Origin: Treponema sp.
GTDB lineage: Bacteria; Spirochaetota; Spirochaetia; Treponematales; Treponemataceae
Length of the DNA: 34,279 nucleotides
Reading direction: 5' to 3'
Assembly (NCBI GenBank): GCA_018384055.1
Contig: JAHAZL010000021.1
Location: 1-34,279, forward strand
Positions 32,356 to 34,279 of this stretch are shown here, piece after piece. Position numbers and translations under genes: made by a program. The notes beneath the pieces are model-generated. The model was not told where the DNA came from, searched no databases, and saw nothing but the letters and a program-made list of their open reading frames with translations. Each line of letters starts with the position of its first letter. The first letter of the stretch is position 1.

Positions 32356-34279
32356 ATGAATCTGACGGTTTTACAAGTTTTTTATGCTGTATTTTCCGGA
32401 GTCATAGAAGGCTTTGCCATCGCAAACGAGTTGATTCCTTACGGCTCACCATTTCTTGCACTTTTCTGCCTTGCACCGCTTTACATGGCACTGTACAAAA
32501 GCAATTCCTATAAAGAAAGTTTTGTTATATTTTTCATTCAGGTACTTACAGTTCACCTGATTTCCAGTTATTGGCTTGCAAATTTTCATGGTTTTGCAGC
32601 CTTTACCCTTGGTGCCAGTGCCGCAGGAACAGCTTTTCAGGGCGGCCTTATGGGAATCCTTGCCTTTGCTTACCCATCTACCATAAAAAAGAATAAAAAA
32701 CTTGAAGAAAAATCAGGAACAGACTGTTATTTCCTTTTCAAGAAAATGCTCTGGTTTACCTGCATCTGGGTACTCTTTGAATACGAGAAATCTGTTGGAG
32801 CCATGGGCTATCCATGGGGAACTCTTTCCATGGCAGCATACAACTGGAAAATTTTCACACAGATTGCAGACCTTACGGGAGTATACGGAATAACTTTCAT
32901 GTATGCCCTTTTCTCATGCCTTTTTGCAGAGGGAATTGAACTCATTCCGTCCAATGCAAGACAAAGGGCTCTTACCCACTACAGGCAGGCACTTGCCTTT
33001 ACATTTGCCCTTTTTGCAGCGGCAGGTTTATACGGAATTATCCAGACATTAATGCCAAGAACACCAGAAAAATATTTCAATGCCGTACTTGTTCAGCAGA
33101 ATGTCGATCCATGGGAAACAGGAGACAAGGACTCCATTGAAATCTCAAAAAAACTCACGGACGAAGGAATCAATTCATTCCAGAAGGAAGGGAAAGACAC
33201 TGATCTAGTTGTTTGGAGCGAAGGCGTACTTTCAAAAAACTTTCCTGGAGCAAGATTCTTTTATTCCCGTTTTCCGGAAGAAGAACCGTTGCAGCAATAC
33301 ATAGCCAAAAAACAGGTGCCATTTCTTATCGGAGGAATGACAAAAGTAAACAACAAGAAAAGGCACTTTGCAAACAGTGCAATCCTCTTTGACAGGGAAG
33401 GATCCTATTCAGGATTCTACAGCAAAATCCAGCTGGTTCCTTTTGCTGAAAAAATACCTTTCTATGAAAACCCACTGATGAACCGTTTCATGAAGAAAGT
33501 CGTGGGATTCGATTCTACACTGACTTCAGGATTCCAGTATGTACTGTTCAAGGTTCCTTTGAAGACTCACATTCCGGAACTTCCTCCCCTTGATACAGGG
33601 CACAAACTTTTTGAATCCATTGAACTGGACCGAACAGGTCTTGCAAATCAGGATAAGACAAACCTTTACATAAACGGTGCCGCACCGAACCCTGACACAT
33701 ACCTGAGTTTTACGACGCCAATTTGTTTTGAAGATGCCTTTCCTTCAGTTTGCAGAAACCTATACAAAATGGGAAGTGAACTTTTCCTCAACATTACAAA
33801 CGATTCCTGGTCAAAGACAAGATCTGCAGAAATACAGCACTTCATAGTTGCAAGCTACCTGGCAACGGAATTCAGGACAACTTTGGTCCGCTGCGCAAAT
33901 TCCGGATATACGGTAATCCTGGACCCTGCAGGAAAAACCGTCGCAGGACTTCCTTTGTTTGAGCAGGGAGTTCTTTCACAGTCAATACCAATCTACGCAA
34001 GAAAAAACACGATCTATGCAATGTATGGAGATTGGTTTGTTGTAATTATTACCCTTTTTGTCATGAGTTACCTGCTTTATGTACTTTACGGTATATGGCA
34101 GCCATATCTTTTGAAAAAACTGAAGGACTCAAAAACCGCTGTAATCATTATCCCTGAAGAAAATGACGAAGATGTTATTGCACCTGAACCAAAGCCAATT
34201 ACAGACTCAGCGGCAGAAAAGAATTCAAAAAAGACTGCAAAAACTTCAGTAGGAAAAAAGAGTTCAAAAACAGCAAAGA
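32356..34279 (+). CDS. lnt: Apolipoprotein N-acyltransferase (3' end outside window)
   Basis: At least 641 codons, open to the last base. Lnt adds the third acyl chain to lipoproteins at the outer face of the inner membrane. The N-terminal 200-odd residues carry several membrane helices, including GAMGYPWGTLSMAAYNW, which matches the family's WxxxEYxRS...GFPW region. A nitrilase-like domain follows with the catalytic triad readable as Glu in VVWSEGVLS, Lys in GFYSKIQLVPFAE and Cys in TTPICFEDAFP. A final membrane helix is followed by a cytoplasmic tail that becomes Lys/Ser/Thr/Ala rich (EKNSKKTAKTSVGKKSSKTA). About 45 extra residues lie before the catalytic Cys. There is no Shine-Dalgarno, and a -10 lies 6 nt before the ATG. 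Identification is secure. Confidence 0.95.
   Translation, partial: MNLTVLQVFYAVFSGVIEGFAIANELIPYGSPFLALFCLAPLYMALYKSNSYKESFVIFFIQVLTVHLISSYWLANFHGFAAFTLGASAAGTAFQGGLMGILAFAYPSTIKKNKKLEEKSGTDCYFLFKKMLWFTCIWVLFEYEKSVGAMGYPWGTLSMAAYNWKIFTQIADLTGVYGITFMYALFSCLFAEGIELIPSNARQRALTHYRQALAFTFALFAAAGLYGIIQTLMPRTPEKYFNAVLVQQNVDPWETGDKDSIEISKKLTDEGINSFQKEGKDTDLVVWSEGVLSKNFPGARFFYSRFPEEEPLQQYIAKKQVPFLIGGMTKVNNKKRHFANSAILFDREGSYSGFYSKIQLVPFAEKIPFYENPLMNRFMKKVVGFDSTLTSGFQYVLFKVPLKTHIPELPPLDTGHKLFESIELDRTGLANQDKTNLYINGAAPNPDTYLSFTTPICFEDAFPSVCRNLYKMGSELFLNITNDSWSKTRSAEIQHFIVASYLATEFRTTLVRCANSGYTVILDPAGKTVAGLPLFEQGVLSQSIPIYARKNTIYAMYGDWFVVIITLFVMSYLLYVLYGIWQPYLLKKLKDSKTAVIIIPEENDEDVIAPEPKPITDSAAEKNSKKTAKTSVGKKSSKTAK

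Overview
The window looks like chromosomal DNA from a host-associated Treponema-type spirochaete of moderate A+T richness. The support is the gene set: an LptD/OstA-type outer-membrane protein directly downstream of uvrA (as I recall the T. pallidum order), a galactokinase-like GHMP protein coupled to surE, TPR and NHL/VWA proteins, several lipoproteins together with lnt, and enlarged versions of LepB and RecJ. It is essentially all coding. No gap exceeds about 205 bp, and I see no rRNA, tRNA, prophage, CRISPR array or complete transposon. Family assignments come from motifs I can read; I ran no searches.

Layout. 1-759: 3' end of secA, followed by a MITE-like hairpin repeat that also sits between livF and ligA. 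964-2718 (-): a 584-residue signal peptidase I. 2812-3144 (+): a stand-alone Hpt phosphotransfer protein. 3162-3686 (-): a lysine-rich histone-H1-like protein. 3759-10024 (-): uvrA then lptD. 10025-10211: a divergent promoter region with two REP-like repeats. 10212-14228 (+): recO, recJ and an M23 endopeptidase. 14313-19256 (+): a complete branched-chain amino acid ABC importer, livKHMGF. 19412-24023 (-): an operon of a protein with a degenerate GHKL-ATPase look, a lipoprotein, trmB and ligA. 24210-27435 (+): an unknown membrane protein overlapping dinB. 27386-32280 (-): a galactokinase-like kinase, surE, a TPR protein and a TPR-NHL-VWA protein. 32356-34279 (+): lnt, cut by the window end.

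Themes. DNA repair is strongly represented (uvrA, recO, recJ, ligA, dinB), as is the envelope (secA, lepB, lptD, M23, lnt, lipoproteins). Two kinds of translation start coexist. The liv genes, trmB, the basic protein and others have clear Shine-Dalgarno sites. lepB, uvrA, recO, the membrane protein at 24210 and lnt have none; instead a -10 hexamer lies exactly 6 or 7 nt before the ATG, the geometry of leaderless mRNA.

The leads I consider strongest are: a probably inactive DnaQ-exonuclease-like insertion inside RecJ; the group of predicted leaderless genes; the paired 102/123-bp inverted-repeat elements placed between convergent genes; the degenerate GHKL-like and GHMP-like proteins; and the roughly 190-residue insertion in LepB.
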